A stretch of DNA of 64,000 bases from Mycobacterium sp. ELW1. Its GTDB lineage: Bacteria; Actinomycetota; Actinomycetes; Mycobacteriales; Mycobacteriaceae. Under the pieces are notes generated by a model. The model had not been told where the DNA came from. It did not search any database and saw nothing but the letters and a program-made list of their open reading frames with translations. Below are positions 44,858 through 55,752 of the stretch, one piece after another (within the stretch, counting starts at the first letter, position 1; the number at the start of each line of letters is the position of its first letter). The position numbers and the translations under genes are program-made. Location of the stretch: the NCBI RefSeq assembly GCF_008329905.1, contig NZ_CP032155.1:2480001-2544000 (forward strand), read 5' to 3'.

Positions 44858-46774
44858 GTAGTGCGGTTCGCCGATCACCGGCACCACGCTGCGCTCGACG
44901 AAGATCGCGTGCCACAGCATGAAGATCAGCACCGTCCACAGCCGCCGGCTGTGATCGCCCTCGCCGGCGCGGTGCGCGTCGAGCATGGCGCGGACGGCGG
45001 TGCGGTCCACGAGATGGCCGGCCTGCGAGGCCTCGATCATTCCGTAGGCCCAGTCCATCAACTCGCCGGATCGCAGCCAATGCCGGATCGGCACCGGGAA
45101 ACCGAGTTTGGCGCGGTTGAGCACATGCGCGGGCACGACCGGCTCCAGCGCGCGGCGCAGCGCGTACTTGGTGGTGGTGCGGGTGATCTTCTGGTCGAAC
45201 GGCAGCCGGGAGGCGACCGCGAACACCTCGGGGTCCAGGAACGGCACCCGCAGTTCCAGCGAGTTCGCCATCGTCATCTTGTCGGCTTTCACCAGGATGT
45301 CGCCGCGTAGCCAGGTGAACAGATCGATGTGCTGCATGCGCGCGACCGGATCCCAGGCGTGCGACTCGGCGTAGATGGGCGCGGTGACGTCGGTGTGCGT
45401 CCAGTCCGGGCGGAAGCCGGGCAGCACCGCGCGCAGTTGCTCGTCGGAGAAGCTGCGGGCGTTGCCGTAATAACGCTCTTCCAGCGTCAGCGAGCCGCGG
45501 TGCAGCAGGCTCTTGCCGCGCATACCGTCCGGCAGCGGCTTCGACGCCCGGCCCAGTGACTTGCGGACCGGCCGGGGGAGATAGTCGAAAGGCTTGAGCG
45601 ACAACGGTTCCCGGTAGATCGTGTAGCCGCCGAACAGTTCGTCGGCGCCCTCGCCGCTCAGCACCACCTTGACGTGCTTGCGCGCCTCGCGGGCGATGAA
45701 GAACAACGGCACCAGGGCCGGGTCGGCCACGGGTTCGTCGAGATACCAGACGATTTCGGGCAGCGCGGCCACGAACTCGGCCTGGCTGACCACCTTGGCC
45801 ACGTGCCGCGCGCCGATCGCCTCGGCCGATGCCACCGCGACGTCGACCTCGGAGAAGCCTTCGCGCTCGAAGCCGGTGGTGAAGGTGATCAGGCGCGGGT
45901 TGTGCCGGATGGCCAGTGCGGCGATCGCCGTCGAGTCGATACCGCCGGAGAGGAACGCGCCGACCGTCACGTCGGCGCGCATGTGCTTGGCCACCGAGTC
46001 CTCCAGGACCGCGGTGATCTCGTCGTAGCGGGCCTGCTCACTGCCTGCCGTGAACGCGGAGGCGGTGAATCGCGGCACGAAGTAGCGGCTCATCCGCGGC
46101 TGCTCGCCCGGGCGGATGACCGCGTAACAGCCCGACTCGAGCCGTCGCACCCCGCGGTGCAGCGTCTCGGGTTCGGGGACGTACTGCAACACCGTGTAGT
46201 GCTGGACAGCGCGAACGTCCAGGCCCTCGTCGAACCCGATCTCGGCGGCCAGCCCGAGCAGACACTTCTTCTCACTGGCGACCGCGGTACCCGCCGACCC
46301 CGTCGCCATGAACAGCGGCTTGATGCCGAAGGGATCGCGGGCGCAGAACAGCTCGCGGTTCTTGGTGTCCCACAGCGCGAACGCGAACATGCCGCGAAGC
46401 CGGCCGAGGGCCTCGGTGCCCCAGTGGTGATACGCCGCGACGATCGCCTCGCCGTCACCGTCGGTGGCGAAGACGGCGCCGAATTCGGAACTCAGCGCCT
46501 CACGCAGCTCGAGGTAGTTGTAGATCTCGCCGTTGAACACCAAAACGTAGCGGTCGGGCTCGTCCGGCGGACCCCAGCGCAACGGCTGATGGGAGTGGGC
46601 GATATCGATGATCGACAGCCGGTTGAATCCCAGCACCACGGAAGCGTCAGACCAGGTGCCCGGTTCGTCGGGACCCCGGTGGCGCATCAGGTGCGACGCG
46701 CCCGCCACCGCCTCGACGATGGGTTCGGTGACGGGGCTTGCAGGGTCCGTAACCAGGGCAAGCAGTCCACACAC
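44843..46774 (-). CDS. asnB: Asparagine synthetase, glutamine-hydrolysing (Rv2201-like)
   Basis: 643 aa. Processing of the initiator residue would expose Cys2 (MCGLLALV), the nucleophile of the class II glutaminase domain (residues about 1-215, with [10 protein letters not shown]). The synthetase domain starts with [16 protein letters not shown] (about residue 260, the ATP pyrophosphatase loop) and continues to [14 protein letters not shown]. It makes asparagine from aspartate and glutamine. The start is GTG at 46774. The nearby glutamine supply links it loosely to the GS locus. A 16-bp duplication lies across its stop. Confidence 0.95.
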   Translation of the reverse strand: MCGLLALVTDPASPVTEPIVEAVAGASHLMRHRGPDEPGTWSDASVVLGFNRLSIIDIAHSHQPLRWGPPDEPDRYVLVFNGEIYNYLELREALSSEFGAVFATDGDGEAIVAAYHHWGTEALGRLRGMFAFALWDTKNRELFCARDPFGIKPLFMATGSAGTAVASEKKCLLGLAAEIGFDEGLDVRAVQHYTVLQYVPEPETLHRGVRRLESGCYAVIRPGEQPRMSRYFVPRFTASAFTAGSEQARYDEITAVLEDSVAKHMRADVTVGAFLSGGIDSTAIAALAIRHNPRLITFTTGFEREGFSEVDVAVASAEAIGARHVAKVVSQAEFVAALPEIVWYLDEPVADPALVPLFFIAREARKHVKVVLSGEGADELFGGYTIYREPLSLKPFDYLPRPVRKSLGRASKPLPDGMRGKSLLHRGSLTLEERYYGNARSFSDEQLRAVLPGFRPDWTHTDVTAPIYAESHAWDPVARMQHIDLFTWLRGDILVKADKMTMANSLELRVPFLDPEVFAVASRLPFDQKITRTTTKYALRRALEPVVPAHVLNRAKLGFPVPIRHWLRSGELMDWAYGMIEASQAGHLVDRTAVRAMLDAHRAGEGDHSRRLWTVLIFMLWHAIFVERSVVPVIGEPHYPVQL

Positions 46775-46921
46775 CGGGCCCAGTATGCCGTAACTGGCGG
46801 ATGTGTCGGGCTGGGTGTTCGGGTGTGGTCTACGCTGCGTAGTATTCGATGCGCGGAAAGTTCCCGCGACGACGAAAATGCGGTGTGGGCCCCAGCAGTC
46901 CCCGATACAGGAGGCGCCAAC

Positions 46922-47967
46922 GTGAAGACCCGCGGTTCCCGATTCCGGGTGCTGGCGCTAGCCGTCACCTTTGGTGCGCTGGCGCTGACCCTCAGCGGGT
47001 GCAGCTGGCAAGAAGTGTTCGGTCTGGGCTGGCCCAAGGGCATCACCCCGGAGGCGCACACCAACCGCGACCTCTGGGTCTGGTCGGTCATCAGCGCGTT
47101 CGTCGTCGGCATCATCGTGTGGGCTCTGACCTTCTGGGCGATGGCCTTCCATCGCAAGAAGAAGGGCACCCCCGACGACGCGCCGCTGCCGCGCCAGTTC
47201 GGCTACAACATGCCCCTGGAGCTCGCGCTCACGGTCATCCCGTTCCTGATCATCTCGGTGCTCTTCTACTTCACCGTGGTGGTGCAGGAAAAGATGATGC
47301 ACCGCGATCCCAACCCCGAGGTCGTCATCGACGTCACCGCCTTCCAGTGGAACTGGAAGTTCGGTTACCAGAAGGTCGACTTCAAGGACGGCACGCTCGA
47401 CTACGAGGGCGCCGACGCGGCCCGCAAGGCCGCAATGGTCTCCAAGCCCGAGGGTGTCGACGAGCACGGCGAGGAGGGCGGGTCGGCGCGGTGCGCGGCC
47501 TCAACCCGCAGGACCGCACCTACCTGAACTTCGACAAGGTCGAGACCGAGGGCACCAGCAACGAGATCCCGGTGCTCGTGCTGCCGGCCGGCAAGCGGAT
47601 CGAGTTCCAGATCGCTTCCGCCGACGTCATCCACTCGTTCTGGGTGCCGGAGTTCCTGTTCAAGCGCGACGTCTTCCCGAACCCGGAAGCCAACCACACC
47701 GAGAACAAGTTCCAGATCTCGGAGATCACCGAGACCGGAGCGTTCGTCGGGCGCTGCGCCGAAATGTGCGGCACGTACCACTCGATGATGAACTTCGAGG
47801 TCAGGGTGGTCTCGCCTAACGACTTCAAGGCCTACCTGCAGCAACGCATCGCGGGCAAGACCAACGCCGAGGCGCTGCAGTCGATCAACCAGCCACCGTT
47901 GGCGACCACCACGCACCCCTTCGACACTCGTCGGGGCCAGCAAGTGATCCCGCAGGCGAGCAAGTAG
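46922..47967 (+). CDS. ctaC: Cytochrome c oxidase subunit II, apparent single-base frameshift near 47482
   Basis: About 348 codons if repaired. The N-terminus has a lipobox (LTLSGCSWQ), two membrane helices ([22 protein letters not shown] and [20 protein letters not shown]) and the CuA domain with [16 protein letters not shown] (Cys, Cys, His, Met). The reading frame is broken: the first part reads ...[11 protein letters not shown] to a stop at 47527, while the rest ([17 protein letters not shown] onward) lies in another frame. One extra G in the GGG at 47480-47482 restores the family sequence. This is a true mutation or a sequencing error. AGGAGG precedes the GTG. Confidence 0.88.
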
Positions 47968-47977
47968 GGGACAGCAG

Positions 47978-48397
47978 ATGCACATTGAAGCCAGGCTCTT
48001 CGAAATCCTGACCGCGTTCTTCGTCCTCGCCGCTGTGGTCTACGGCGCGCTGACCGCGGTCTTCCAGTACGGCGGCATCGAGTGGGCGGGCACCACCGCG
48101 CTGGTGCTCACCGCCGGCTTGTCGCTGATCACCGGAACCTTCTTCAGGTTCGTGGCGCGCCGCCTCGATACCCGCCCCGAGGACTACGAGGACGCCGAAA
48201 TCAGCGACGGCGCAGGGGAGTTGGGCTTCTACGCCCCGCACAGCTGGTGGCCGATCCTGATCGCGCTGGCCTTCTCGACCGCCGCCGTCGGCGCCGCGTT
48301 GTGGCTGCCCTGGTTGATCGCGGCCGGTGTGGTCTTCGTGATGGCCGCCGTGTGCGGTCTCGTGTTCGAGTACTACGTCGGCCCCGAGAAGCACTGA
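47978..48397 (+). CDS. ctaF: Cytochrome c oxidase subunit IV (Rv2199c-like)
   Basis: 139 aa with four hydrophobic stretches ([76 protein letters not shown]). CtaF is the actinobacterial subunit IV of the aa3 oxidase, assembled with the QcrCAB complex. It starts 10 nt after ctaC with GGGGACAGC upstream, so it belongs to the ctaC operon. A short N-terminal amphipathic MHIEARLFE is typical for the family. Confidence 0.92.
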   Translation: MHIEARLFEILTAFFVLAAVVYGALTAVFQYGGIEWAGTTALVLTAGLSLITGTFFRFVARRLDTRPEDYEDAEISDGAGELGFYAPHSWWPILIALAFSTAAVGAALWLPWLIAAGVVFVMAAVCGLVFEYYVGPEKH

Positions 48398-48569
48398 GCC
48401 GGCGCGAAGGTCACAATCGAGACATCACTTGGCTCTCCAGGCGCGCTGCGTCGTATCCGGCCCGGCGGTTGGGTAGGGTTTTGCCAGGGCAACGGGAGCC
48501 GTCGGCGCGCTGTGTGTCAATCCTTGGCCCGCGTGCCGCGGTGATGTAGTCGAAAGAGGACAGGCGAGC

Positions 48570-49397
48570 ATGAGCGGGCCGAATCCGCCGGATGAGGAGT
48601 CGGGCGACCGGGGTGAGACACCCACAGGTACAGGCTTTGAGGCCTATTCTGCGCCCGAGTCCGAGCAGTACACCGCCGGCCCATTCATCGCACCGGATCC
48701 CGCGCTGTACGACTACGACAGCTACGAGGCGGGTACCGAGTACATCGAGGAGCCGCAGCCGCCGAGGTGGCCGTGGGTCGTCGGGGTCACCGCCATCGTC
48801 GCTGCCATCGCCTTGGTGGTGTCGGTCTCGTTGTTGGTGACCAGCACCGACACCAACAAGCTGGCGACTCCGGCGACGACGACCGTCAAGCCGCCGCCGG
48901 TCCAGGACGAGATCACCACCACCACGCCGCCGCCACCTCCGCCGCCCCCGCCGACCACCACGGAGCCGCCGCCCCCACCACCCCCAGAGACGGTGACGGT
49001 GACATCGGAACCGCCGCCGCCACCCCCGCCACCACCACCCCCGCCAGCGACGACGGAGGCACCACCGCCCGTGACCACAACGACAGCTCCGCCGGCCCCG
49101 GCCACCACGTCGACGCCGCCGCCCGGACCGCGTCAGGTCACCTACACGGTGACCGGCACCAAGGCGCCCGGCGACATCATCTCGGTGACCTACGTCGACG
49201 CCTCGGGCCGGCAGCGCACCCAGCGCAACGTCTACATTCCGTGGTCGCTGACGGTGACACCGATCTCGCAGTCCGACGTCGGCTCGGTGCAGGCCTCCAG
49301 CCTGTTCCTGGTGAGCCGGCTGAACTGCTCGATCACCACCAGTGACGGCGTGGTGCTGTCGTCGAACCAGAACAACGCCGCGCAGACGAGTTGCTGA
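48570..49397 (+). CDS. mmpS3: MmpS3-like membrane protein with a long Pro/Thr region
   Basis: 275 aa. A charged cytoplasmic N-terminus (residues about 1-65) leads to one membrane helix ([22 protein letters not shown]). A Pro/Thr-rich spacer of about 85 residues follows, then an MmpS-like C-terminal domain ([42 protein letters not shown]) with a late Cys pair. MmpS3 (Rv2198c) is essential or important in mycobacteria and not paired with an MmpL; its role is unresolved. AAGAGGA precedes the ATG. The stop overlaps the next gene's start (TGATG). Confidence 0.92.
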   Translation: MSGPNPPDEESGDRGETPTGTGFEAYSAPESEQYTAGPFIAPDPALYDYDSYEAGTEYIEEPQPPRWPWVVGVTAIVAAIALVVSVSLLVTSTDTNKLATPATTTVKPPPVQDEITTTTPPPPPPPPPTTTEPPPPPPPETVTVTSEPPPPPPPPPPPPATTEAPPPVTTTTAPPAPATTSTPPPGPRQVTYTVTGTKAPGDIISVTYVDASGRQRTQRNVYIPWSLTVTPISQSDVGSVQASSLFLVSRLNCSITTSDGVVLSSNQNNAAQTSC

Positions 49398-50089
49398 TGA
49401 CTACAGATATAGACACAGAAGACCGCCGCTCACCGGAAACCGTGGACCGGCTGCTGGTCGGCGTATGCGGTGCGATCTGGCTGGTGCTGCTCGCGGTGAC
49501 GGTGATCGCGATCGTCGCGCTGGTCGACATGAGCCGCGGTCATTCCGCGAATGCCGGCGGCTCAGACACCCCCTGGCTGCTGTACAGCATCATCATCGTG
49601 TCCGCGGTGATCATTGTCGGTGCGATCCCGCTGCTGATTCGGGCCCGGCGCACCGCGCTGAACGATTCGCACCTGACGCCGCAACCGGCCACGGCTGCGC
49701 CGCCACGACCGACGTCGGCGCCGGCCGCCCCGGCACGCGGCACCGAGGCGCCCACGGAGAAGCTGAAGGTATTCGGCTCGACCGTGGATCCCTACGAGCG
49801 GTACCAGCCGGATTTCGCCCAGTCGTCGGCGTCGCGGCGGGCCGATCCTCTGATCCCGGCCACCGAGTTGGACCGGTTGTGGTTGCGCTGCACGGTCATG
49901 CTGGCCGGAGCGATCGGCTTGGCGCTGGTCGGGGTGTCGACCGCGACGTACCTGATGGCAGTGGACAATGACACCGCGGCATGGGTGGCCCTCGGCCTTG
50001 CCGGGGTCATCACCATTGCAATGCCTGCGATCCCGGTGACCTACCTGCGTCAGCTGCACGGCGCGGTGGAAGAGGCCGTGCCGGCCTGA
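49397..50089 (+). CDS. DUF2561 membrane protein (Rv2197c-like)
   Basis: 230 aa with four membrane segments in two pairs: LLVGVCGAIWLVLLAVTVIAIVAL and LLYSIIIVSAVIIVGAIPLLI, then MLAGAIGLALVGVSTATYLMA and WVALGLAGVITIAMPAIPVTYL. The loop between the pairs holds KVFGSTVDPYERYQPDFAQ. The function is unknown. The ATG overlaps the mmpS3 stop by one base, so the two are coupled. A strong terminator follows, shared with the convergent qcrB. Its position beside the bc1 genes suggests a link to respiration or the envelope, but no direct evidence exists. Confidence 0.87.
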   Translation: MTTDIDTEDRRSPETVDRLLVGVCGAIWLVLLAVTVIAIVALVDMSRGHSANAGGSDTPWLLYSIIIVSAVIIVGAIPLLIRARRTALNDSHLTPQPATAAPPRPTSAPAAPARGTEAPTEKLKVFGSTVDPYERYQPDFAQSSASRRADPLIPATELDRLWLRCTVMLAGAIGLALVGVSTATYLMAVDNDTAAWVALGLAGVITIAMPAIPVTYLRQLHGAVEEAVPA

Positions 50090-50201
50090 TTTTGGCGTGC
50101 GTTGATGCGCTCCTTGTGCACACCTTCGATTGAGTGAGCGCTGAGGTCGCACCTGCGCGTGCCGGATGAGACGTGAGCGGCTCACTCAACAAGCTCAAAC
50201 A

Positions 50202-50236
50202 AGAGAACCCCGGGCCCTGTGGACCCGGGGTTCTCT
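50202..50236. terminator. Strong bidirectional terminator between the DUF2561 gene and qcrB
   Basis: AGAGAACCCCGGG (50202-50214) and CCCGGGGTTCTCT (50224-50236) form a perfect 13-bp stem with a 9-nt loop in the convergent gap. Confidence 0.85.
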
Positions 50237-50249
50237 CGTTTGGATGGTG

Positions 50250-51944
50250 CTAGTGGTGGTGGCCGTTGCCACTTCCGTTGCCGTTGCCATTTCCGTTGCC
50301 GCTGTACTCGCTGTCCTGCCATTCGCGCAGGGCGGTGAGCGTGCGGTGCTCGGCGGCGTGTGCGGCCTCGTTGAGCGCCGCATCCTCGGATGCCGGATCG
50401 GCGGTGAGGAAGCTGCCGTGGCCGGTCTTGCCGCCGGAGCCCAACTTGTTCATCCGCTTCGGCAGAGCCGCGCCCTGGTACTCCAGGGGGAGCGGGTGGC
50501 CATGGTCGTCGACCGGGCCGAGCGGCTGGTGCAGCTCGACGTAGGCACCGTGCGGCAGGCGCTTGATGATGCCCGTCTCGATGCCGTGCTCCAGCACGTC
50601 ACGGTCACTGCGCTGCAGGCCGACCGCCCAGCGGTAGGCGATGAAGAACACCAGCGGCGGCAGCACCAGCGAACCGATCCGGCCGATCCACGTCGTCGCG
50701 TTCAGCGAGATGTGGAACTTCAGCGCGATGACGTCGTTCATCGCGGCCAGCGTCCAGACCATGTACAGCGAGATCGCCATCGCACCGATCGCGGTACGCG
50801 TCGGAGCGTCACGCGGGCGCTGCAGCAGGTTGTGATGCGCGGTGTCCCCGGTGAACTTCTTCTCCAGGAACGGGTAGGCAATCAGCAGCCCGAACACCAG
50901 ACCCATGACCAGCGCGACCCAGAACGCCGCCGGGATGGTGTGGTGGCCGAGGTAGAGCTCCCACGGCGGGAAGATACGGGCCAGGCCTTCCGTCCACATC
51001 ATGTAGAAGTCGGGCTGGCTGCCTGCCGACACCTGAGACGGCTTGTAGGGACCGAGCTGCCAGATCGGGTTGATCTGCAGCAGGCCGCCCATCAGACCCA
51101 GGATGCCGACGGTCACCGCGAAGAACGCACCGGACTTGACCGCGAACACCGGCATGACGCGCACGCCGACGACGTTCTTCTCGGTGCGGCCGGGGCCGGG
51201 GAACTGGGTGTGCTTCTGGAACCACACCAGCGCCAGGTGAACACCGATGAGCGCCAAGATGATTCCGGGGATCAGCAGGATGTGCAGGGCGTACATCCGG
51301 GGGAGCAGGGTGCCCACCGCGCTGCACTGGTAGCCCACCCCACCGCAGGGGAAGTCACCGCCGAACAGCGCCCAGTGCAACCAGGTTCCGACGATCGGCA
51401 CGCTCATGGTGATCGAGGACAGCGCCGCGCGAAGGCCGATACCGGACAGCAGGTCGTCGGGCAGCGAGTAGCCGAAGTACCCCTCGAACATGGCCAGGAT
51501 CAGCAGCAGCGAACCGATGACCCAGTTGGCCTCACGCGGCTTGCGGAACGCGCCGGTGAAGAAGATGCGGGCCAGGTGCACCATGATCGACGCGGCGAAC
51601 AGCAGGGCCGCCCAGTGGTGGATCTGGCGGACGAACAGGCCACCGCGGACCTCGAAGCTGATGTCGAGCGTCGAGGCGAACGCCTTCGACATCTCGATGC
51701 CCCGAAGCGGTTGGTACACACCCTGATAGGTCACTTCGGCCATCGACGGGTCGAAGAACAGCGTCAGGTACACGCCGGTGAGCAGCAGCACGATGAAGCT
51801 GTACATCGCGATCTCACCCAGCAGGAACGACCAGTGCGTGGGGAAGACCTTGTTCAGCTGGCGCCGAACCGCGGCCGACGGGTGGTACCGGGAGTCGATG
51901 GCGTCGCCCTGCTTGGCCAGGGCATCGTTGAGTTTCGGACTCAT
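50250..51944 (-). CDS. qcrB: Cytochrome bc1 complex cytochrome b subunit
   Basis: 564 aa. The b-type haem His pairs lie in helices such as [23 protein letters not shown] and [35 protein letters not shown] is the quinol-site region (the PEWY equivalent). [10 protein letters not shown] holds the Thr that Q203-type inhibitors contact in M. tuberculosis. Eight or so membrane segments precede a long cytosolic tail ending in Gly-Asn repeats and three His. The ATG overlaps qcrA (ATGA). It is the last gene of the ctaE-qcrC-qcrA-qcrB operon. Confidence 0.97.
   Translation of the reverse strand: MSPKLNDALAKQGDAIDSRYHPSAAVRRQLNKVFPTHWSFLLGEIAMYSFIVLLLTGVYLTLFFDPSMAEVTYQGVYQPLRGIEMSKAFASTLDISFEVRGGLFVRQIHHWAALLFAASIMVHLARIFFTGAFRKPREANWVIGSLLLILAMFEGYFGYSLPDDLLSGIGLRAALSSITMSVPIVGTWLHWALFGGDFPCGGVGYQCSAVGTLLPRMYALHILLIPGIILALIGVHLALVWFQKHTQFPGPGRTEKNVVGVRVMPVFAVKSGAFFAVTVGILGLMGGLLQINPIWQLGPYKPSQVSAGSQPDFYMMWTEGLARIFPPWELYLGHHTIPAAFWVALVMGLVFGLLIAYPFLEKKFTGDTAHHNLLQRPRDAPTRTAIGAMAISLYMVWTLAAMNDVIALKFHISLNATTWIGRIGSLVLPPLVFFIAYRWAVGLQRSDRDVLEHGIETGIIKRLPHGAYVELHQPLGPVDDHGHPLPLEYQGAALPKRMNKLGSGGKTGHGSFLTADPASEDAALNEAAHAAEHRTLTALREWQDSEYSGNGNGNGNGSGNGHHH
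50253..50303 (-). repeat. Gly-Asn coding repeat and His tail at the qcrB 3' end
   Basis: Six or seven GN/GS codon pairs are encoded by a 6-bp repeat, followed by HHH and the stop. Copy number is likely to vary. Confidence 0.75.
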
Positions 51945-53095
51945 GATGTGCGCTCCCAGAATGCGGGTCCGACGGGCTCGGCGAAGTCGCCGTTGGCGAC
52001 CAGATACCCGTCCTTGTCAATGGTGATCGGCAACTGCGCCAACGCGCGCGCAGCCGGACCGAAGATCGGCCGTGCGAAATGCAGTGCGTCGAACTGCGAT
52101 TGGTGGCACGGGCACAGGATGCGGTAGGTCTGCTGCTCGTACAGCGAGGCCGGGCAGCCCAGGTGCGAGCAGACCTTGGTGTAGGCGAACAGGTCGCCGA
52201 AGTTGAAGCTCTCCTGGCCCGCCCGCTTGACGACCTTGGGCATGTCGACCGGCTTGATGCGGATCAGCATCACCGGATTGCGCACGCCCATCGCGATTTC
52301 GCTCAATCGCTCGTGGCTTTCGACGGTGGTGCCGTCGCCGTCGCTCTCACGCCACGGGAACACCGTCTCCATGCCGCCGGCGTCGATGTCCTCGGGCCGC
52401 AACTTCACGAACGGCGACTCGCCCGGCAGGCCGGTGGCGCGCGCCAGGAAGATGGTCTCGCCGGTGAACCGCGGGGTCCACCCCGAGGTCCACAGCACGG
52501 CCTTCTTGCCCTCGGCGGTGGGTACCACCGGCTTCCACGGGTTCTTGATCAGCCCGCCGATGAACGCCACCAGCGTGCCTGCGCCGAATGCGCCCATTCC
52601 GATCCCGAGCGACAGACCGACCAGCTTGCGCCGCTTGATCGTCGAGCCCTCGAGTGCGTCGGTGAGGTTGGCGACGACGGTCTTGCGCGCGATCTCCGGG
52701 GAGGCGCCGTCGTGGCGCTCCTGGACCGAGATCTCCTCGGGGATGAACTTCTTCTGGTAGAGCACCGCGCCGATGCCGATCGCCAGGATCGACATGCCGA
52801 AGGTGAGCCCGTAGAGCGGGGTGGCCAGCTCGGACAGCGAGCGCTCGTTGGAGCCGTCCCACTGCCACGGCCAGAACAGGAACACCAGCAGCAGCGCCAG
52901 ACCGAACAGGCCGCCGAGCAGCAGCCAGATCGACACCAGACGCGCCGCGCGCTTCTCGGCTCTGGTGCCCTCGACCGGCCAGCGGGGCTCCTTGAGGATG
53001 GTCTCGACGCCGTCGATCCGGCCGCCGAGTTCGACCAGTTCCTCGCGGGACATCGCAGCGAGTTGCTCGTCGGTGGGCTGATTCACGTCACTCAT
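51941..53095 (-). CDS. qcrA: Cytochrome bc1 complex Rieske iron-sulfur subunit
   Basis: 384 aa. The actinobacterial Rieske subunit has three membrane helices ([43 protein letters not shown] and [24 protein letters not shown]). The cluster motifs CSHLGC and CPCHQSQFD (Cys/His ligands) lie near residues 310-345. The ATG overlaps the qcrC stop (ATGA) and its stop overlaps qcrB the same way. It passes electrons from menaquinol to the cytochrome cc subunit in the supercomplex. Confidence 0.96.
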   Translation of the reverse strand: MSDVNQPTDEQLAAMSREELVELGGRIDGVETILKEPRWPVEGTRAEKRAARLVSIWLLLGGLFGLALLLVFLFWPWQWDGSNERSLSELATPLYGLTFGMSILAIGIGAVLYQKKFIPEEISVQERHDGASPEIARKTVVANLTDALEGSTIKRRKLVGLSLGIGMGAFGAGTLVAFIGGLIKNPWKPVVPTAEGKKAVLWTSGWTPRFTGETIFLARATGLPGESPFVKLRPEDIDAGGMETVFPWRESDGDGTTVESHERLSEIAMGVRNPVMLIRIKPVDMPKVVKRAGQESFNFGDLFAYTKVCSHLGCPASLYEQQTYRILCPCHQSQFDALHFARPIFGPAARALAQLPITIDKDGYLVANGDFAEPVGPAFWERTS

Positions 53096-53934
53096 GAAGA
53101 TCTCGCTCCGATCCACAGCGCCGCCGCGATGACGGCGACCATGCCGATGATCCAGGCCGCCATGCCCTCAGATGAGGGGCCGAACCCGCCGAGGCCGTAG
53201 CCGCCGGGATCCGGTGCGCGAGTCGCCATGCGCACATAGGCGACGATGTCCTTCTTCTCCTCGGGAGAAAGCTGGCGGTCGCCGAACTTGGGCATGTTCT
53301 GCGGGCCGGTCAGCATCGCGGTGTAGATCTGGGCCGGGGTGGCAGGCGCCAGGTCGGGCGCGTACTTACCCGACGACAGGGCGCCACCCTTGCCGGTGAA
53401 GTTGTGGCACGAGGCGCAGTTGAGCCGGAAGAGGTCGCCGCCGCGGGCGACGTCGTTGCCGAGCAGCGAGTGGTCGGCGATCTGGCCGTTGGCGTCGCGG
53501 GGGACCAGCGGTCCGCCACCGTTGGCCTGCACGTAGGCGCCGAGCGCGTCGATCTGGGCCTCGTCGAAGATCGGGTCCTTCCGCGGGGCCTGGGCTTCGC
53601 CGCGCATCGCCGGCATGCGGCCGGTCGACACCTGGAAGTACACCGCCGCCTCGCCGACGCCGATGAGGCTCGGGCCGCGGCCCTCGACGCCCTGGAGATT
53701 GGCGCCGTGGCAGGTGACACAGGAGGTGTCGAACAGCTGCTTGCCGGTGCGCAACAGTGCGGACTGCGATTCGTCGGCCACCGCCACCTGCGGTGTGGGT
53801 GTCAGCGTGGCGGCCAAACCACCAGCGACACCGAGCCCGACCAGCAGCAGTACCGCACCGGTCAGGCGGCGACGAAGCCGGCGACGCGACTTGTCGCTCA
53901 TCGGAGACTTCGGCTGCCCCGATCTCTTGAGCAT
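53092..53934 (-). CDS. qcrC: Cytochrome bc1 complex di-haem cytochrome c subunit
   Basis: 280 aa, the M. tuberculosis length. Two CxxCH haem sites are visible (CVTCH about residue 68 and CASCH about residue 165), plus an N-terminal signal anchor ([19 protein letters not shown]) and a C-terminal membrane helix ([18 protein letters not shown]). It links the Rieske protein directly to the aa3 oxidase. ATG 53934 has AGAAGGGG upstream; 53949 (overlapping ctaE as ATGA) and 53901 are alternatives. The stop overlaps qcrA. Confidence 0.96.
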   Translation of the reverse strand: MLKRSGQPKSPMSDKSRRRLRRRLTGAVLLLVGLGVAGGLAATLTPTPQVAVADESQSALLRTGKQLFDTSCVTCHGANLQGVEGRGPSLIGVGEAAVYFQVSTGRMPAMRGEAQAPRKDPIFDEAQIDALGAYVQANGGGPLVPRDANGQIADHSLLGNDVARGGDLFRLNCASCHNFTGKGGALSSGKYAPDLAPATPAQIYTAMLTGPQNMPKFGDRQLSPEEKKDIVAYVRMATRAPDPGGYGLGGFGPSSEGMAAWIIGMVAVIAAALWIGARSS

Positions 53935-53945
53935 CGAACCCCTTC

Positions 53946-54611
<666 letters not shown>

Positions 54612-54669
54612 TCACATCTGTCTGAAAACTGACGTGTGGACATGCCCTGCGGCATGGGAACATCGGCGC

Positions 54670-55752
54670 GTGACTCACCCCCATTCCCCGCCCGGCGAAG
54701 GCTCGCCGGATACGTCATGGCCGCAGGTCCTGGACCGGTTGACCGCCTGCCTGGAGCTCGAGCCGGGGCAGGCGGGTTGGGCGATGGACCAGATCATGAG
54801 CGGCGTCGCGACACCGGCTCAGATCGCCGCCTTCGGCGTGTCGATGAAGATGAAGCGCCCGACCGCCGCCGAAGTACGTGAATTGGCCGACACCATGCTC
54901 GGATACGCGCGCATGGTGCCCACCGACAAGATCGGCACCGACACCGTCGACATCGTCGGCACCGGCGGCGACCGCGCCAACACCGTGAACCTGTCGACGA
55001 TGGCCTCGATCGTGGTCGCCGCCGCCGGCGTCCCGGTGGTCAAGCACGGCAACCGCGCGGCGTCGTCCAAGAGCGGCGGGGCCGACATGCTCGAGGCCCT
55101 CGGGGTGCGCATCGATCTCGGCCCCGACGAGGTGGCCCGCTGTGTGGCCGAGGTCGGCATCGGGTTCTGTTTCGCGCCGGTGTTCCACCCGTCGTACAAG
55201 TTCGCCGGCCCACCGCGCCGCGAGATCGGCGTGCCCACGGTCTTCAATCTCCTTGGGCCGCTGACCAATCCGGCCGCGCCGCGCGCAGGCCTGATCGGAT
55301 GCGCGTTCGGCGATCTGGCCGAGGTGATGGCCGGGGTGTTCGCCGCCCGCCGCAGCAGTGTGCTGGTGGTGCACGGCGACGACGGCCTCGATGAACTGAC
55401 CACCACGACCACCAGCACGATCTGGCGCGTGCAGGCAGGCACCATCGACAAGCTCACGTTCGACCCGCTCGGCTTCGGTTTCCCGCGGGCCCGGGTCGAG
55501 GAGCTGATCGGCGGGGAAGCCGACGAGAACGCCGACGAGGCGCGCAACGTGCTCGGCGGCGCGAAGGGCGCGGTCCGGGATGCGGTGATCCTCAACGCGG
55601 CGGGGGCGATGGTCGCCCACGGCGGACTATCCAGCCACGCCGAATGGCTGCCGTGCTGGGAGGACGGGCTGGCTCGCGCCGCGGAGGCGATCGACTCCGG
55701 GGCGGCCGAACAGCTCCTGGCGCGTTGGGTGCGGTTCACCCAGCAGCTCTGA
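54670..55752 (+). CDS. trpD: Anthranilate phosphoribosyltransferase
   Basis: 360 aa. TrpD attaches phosphoribosyl to anthranilate in tryptophan synthesis. The PRPP-binding [14 protein letters not shown] (about residue 97), [21 protein letters not shown] and the metal segment [12 protein letters not shown] are all present. The GTG start gives MTHPHSP, in line with the family N-terminus; further in-frame codons upstream are unlikely. The last 126 nt overlap, tail to tail, the exonuclease gene on the other strand. Confidence 0.95.
   Translation: MTHPHSPPGEGSPDTSWPQVLDRLTACLELEPGQAGWAMDQIMSGVATPAQIAAFGVSMKMKRPTAAEVRELADTMLGYARMVPTDKIGTDTVDIVGTGGDRANTVNLSTMASIVVAAAGVPVVKHGNRAASSKSGGADMLEALGVRIDLGPDEVARCVAEVGIGFCFAPVFHPSYKFAGPPRREIGVPTVFNLLGPLTNPAAPRAGLIGCAFGDLAEVMAGVFAARRSSVLVVHGDDGLDELTTTTTSTIWRVQAGTIDKLTFDPLGFGFPRARVEELIGGEADENADEARNVLGGAKGAVRDAVILNAAGAMVAHGGLSSHAEWLPCWEDGLARAAEAIDSGAAEQLLARWVRFTQQL

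Noticed and set aside
45674-46921. Long plus-strand frame preceding and fused in frame with ctaC
   Set aside because: It is antisense to asnB, low in conserved motifs, and ctaC has its own GTG with AGGAGG at 46922.
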